This document shows positions 63,235-64,000 of a DNA stretch of 64,000 bases, piece after piece. The position numbers and the translations under genes are program-made. The notes under the pieces are model-generated. The model was not told where the DNA came from. It saw only the letters and a list, made by a program, of their open reading frames with translations, and did not search any database. Source of the DNA: Umezawaea endophytica (GTDB lineage: Bacteria > Actinomycetota > Actinomycetes > Mycobacteriales > Pseudonocardiaceae); assembly GCF_025061645.1 (NCBI RefSeq), contig NZ_JANYMP010000041.1:1-64000 (forward strand). Reading direction: 5' to 3'. Each line of letters opens with the position of its first letter. Position 1 is the first letter of the stretch.

Positions 63235-63581
63235 GCTTGGAGGTCGAGTCGGAACGATCTGTTGTTACACAGAGCCGTCGTCTATAGGACGCGCTTGCCG
63301 ACCGCTGTCTCCTCATGTCCAAGCGAGACCCAACATCGCTTCCCCTGGTCTGTGGTGTCGCTCGTCGCAATGAAAGCGTCCGACAGAGCCATTCTGTGCT
63401 ACTAGTAAAGTCATCGCTGCTGGTCAAGTGGCGTGTCTGTGCTTATGGGTGAGTCTGTGGAGGATGCGGGTGTGGAGCACTCCGCGTGGTTCCACTTGCG
63501 GCGATGAACCTGCGGTGCTATCGCGCAAGGCGACGAAGCCACGCCAGGTTCGACAACCGGGACTGATCGGTGATGATTCGA
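63235..63581. other. Gap upstream of gajA
   Basis: A 347-bp stretch without a credible gene on either strand; it should hold the gajA promoter on its left side (minus strand). I see no strong palindrome. Short open frames over 63400-63650 lack coding bias. Confidence 0.45.
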
Positions 63582-63998
63582 TCACAGGCCGAACCGCTCG
63601 TCGACGCGAGCGAGCTTGAGCCGCCAGCAGGTCGCCGTGACGTCCTCCACCCACTGCCGACCGATCGGGGTCGGTGTCGCCTGCAGCAGGCGCAGAGACT
63701 CGCAGACGCTCGTGCCCAGCAGCGTCACGGCGTCCTCGGTCAGCGCGGTGACGAACCGCAACGCCCAGTCCGGCAGCTCCGCCCAGTCCTGGTCGTAGCC
63801 GCTAACGCGGTCTTTGCGGTGGTGGCGCACCGCGCCGGAGTAGTGCATGCACATGTCGTGTCCCAAGCTCTGCAAGTTCTCGTCGAGCCGCCTGTAGTCG
63901 TCCTTGTTCCGCCGCAGCCGCAGTCCGCACTCGTGGTCATCGGGTTCGGTGTAGGCCACGAGCGAGATCAACCTGAGCAAGCGGCAGTCATCGTCCAT
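63582..63998 (-). CDS. Hypothetical protein, perhaps 5'-truncated by the window
   Basis: 138 residues from an ATG at 63998, two bases from the window edge, so the true start may be further right. The protein is mostly helical and charged (LRLRRNKDDYRRLDENLQSLGHDMCMHYSGAVRHH, split by a His/Arg-rich turn) with a Trp/Asp segment (YDQDWAELPDWALRFV). I do not recognise a family. Position upstream of gajA on the same strand, 348 bp away, makes it a possible extra island gene. Confidence 0.5.
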   Translation of the reverse strand: MDDDCRLLRLISLVAYTEPDDHECGLRLRRNKDDYRRLDENLQSLGHDMCMHYSGAVRHHRKDRVSGYDQDWAELPDWALRFVTALTEDAVTLLGTSVCESLRLLQATPTPIGRQWVEDVTATCWRLKLARVDERFGL

Positions 63999-64000
63999 CG

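Noticed and set aside
63428-63654. Short open frames before gajA
   Set aside because: Both strands are open by chance; no coding bias, start site or motif.

Overview
The window reads as chromosome of a high-GC, antibiotic-producing actinomycete. The evidence is strong G/C bias at third codon positions, frequent GTG and some TTG starts, an SsgA-family sporulation protein, SARP-type regulators, an ECF sigma factor with a zinc anti-sigma factor, and a type II polyketide cluster. Gene content would fit Pseudonocardiaceae (Saccharothrix, Lentzea or Actinosynnema-like). That placement is inference; no rRNA marker is present.

Layout. 1-6.8 kb: an ArsR regulator with a His-tailed MFS exporter, an NsrR/flavohaemoglobin nitric-oxide pair, a secreted lipase-like hydrolase, an HNH lipoprotein and an unknown membrane protein. 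7.1-11.2 kb: a DeoR/LacI hybrid regulator, a 2-hydroxyacid dehydrogenase with a 27-bp tandem repeat at its 5' end, and a DUF2264 protein. 11.2-22.9 kb: a polysaccharide-use region with a LacI repressor, a Ceb-like sugar ABC importer lacking its own ATPase, GH9 and GH6 cellulases, and a Gfo/Idh/MocA - DUF993 - isomerase operon. Operator-like palindromes with an AAGCGCTT core precede both halves. 22.9-36.3 kb: mixed chromosomal genes, including a WYL regulator with a strong operator, a complete BlaA/BlaB/BlaL-type beta-lactamase locus, a MarR/MFS divergon, and a ferredoxin/FprA pair.

36.5-54.3 kb is a type II polyketide cluster. It has two SARP-family regulators, an ACP, KS-alpha and chain length factor, three ring-shaping proteins (SRPBCC, cupin, TcmI-like), a ketoreductase, an ABM monooxygenase, a DUF1772 anthrone-oxygenase-like protein and two methyltransferases. 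It also has its own four-part acetyl-CoA carboxylase (fused AccD-AccA, AccB, AccC). Least expected are a three-domain ATP dikinase built like rifampicin phosphotransferase and a separate protein resembling a decayed piece of its ATP-grasp domain. Eleven-base-spaced heptamer repeats in front of the ACP gene, and more weakly in front of the DUF1772 gene, look like SARP sites.

54.4-57.7 kb holds four tRNA genes, a PGPGW membrane protein, the sigma/anti-sigma pair and the SsgB-like gene. From tRNA-Val at 57.6 kb onward the composition is less GC-rich. This part carries a tyrosine integrase, an IS110 remnant and a two-gene Gabija-type anti-phage system (gajA-gajB), and it looks like an integrated island whose far end lies beyond the window.
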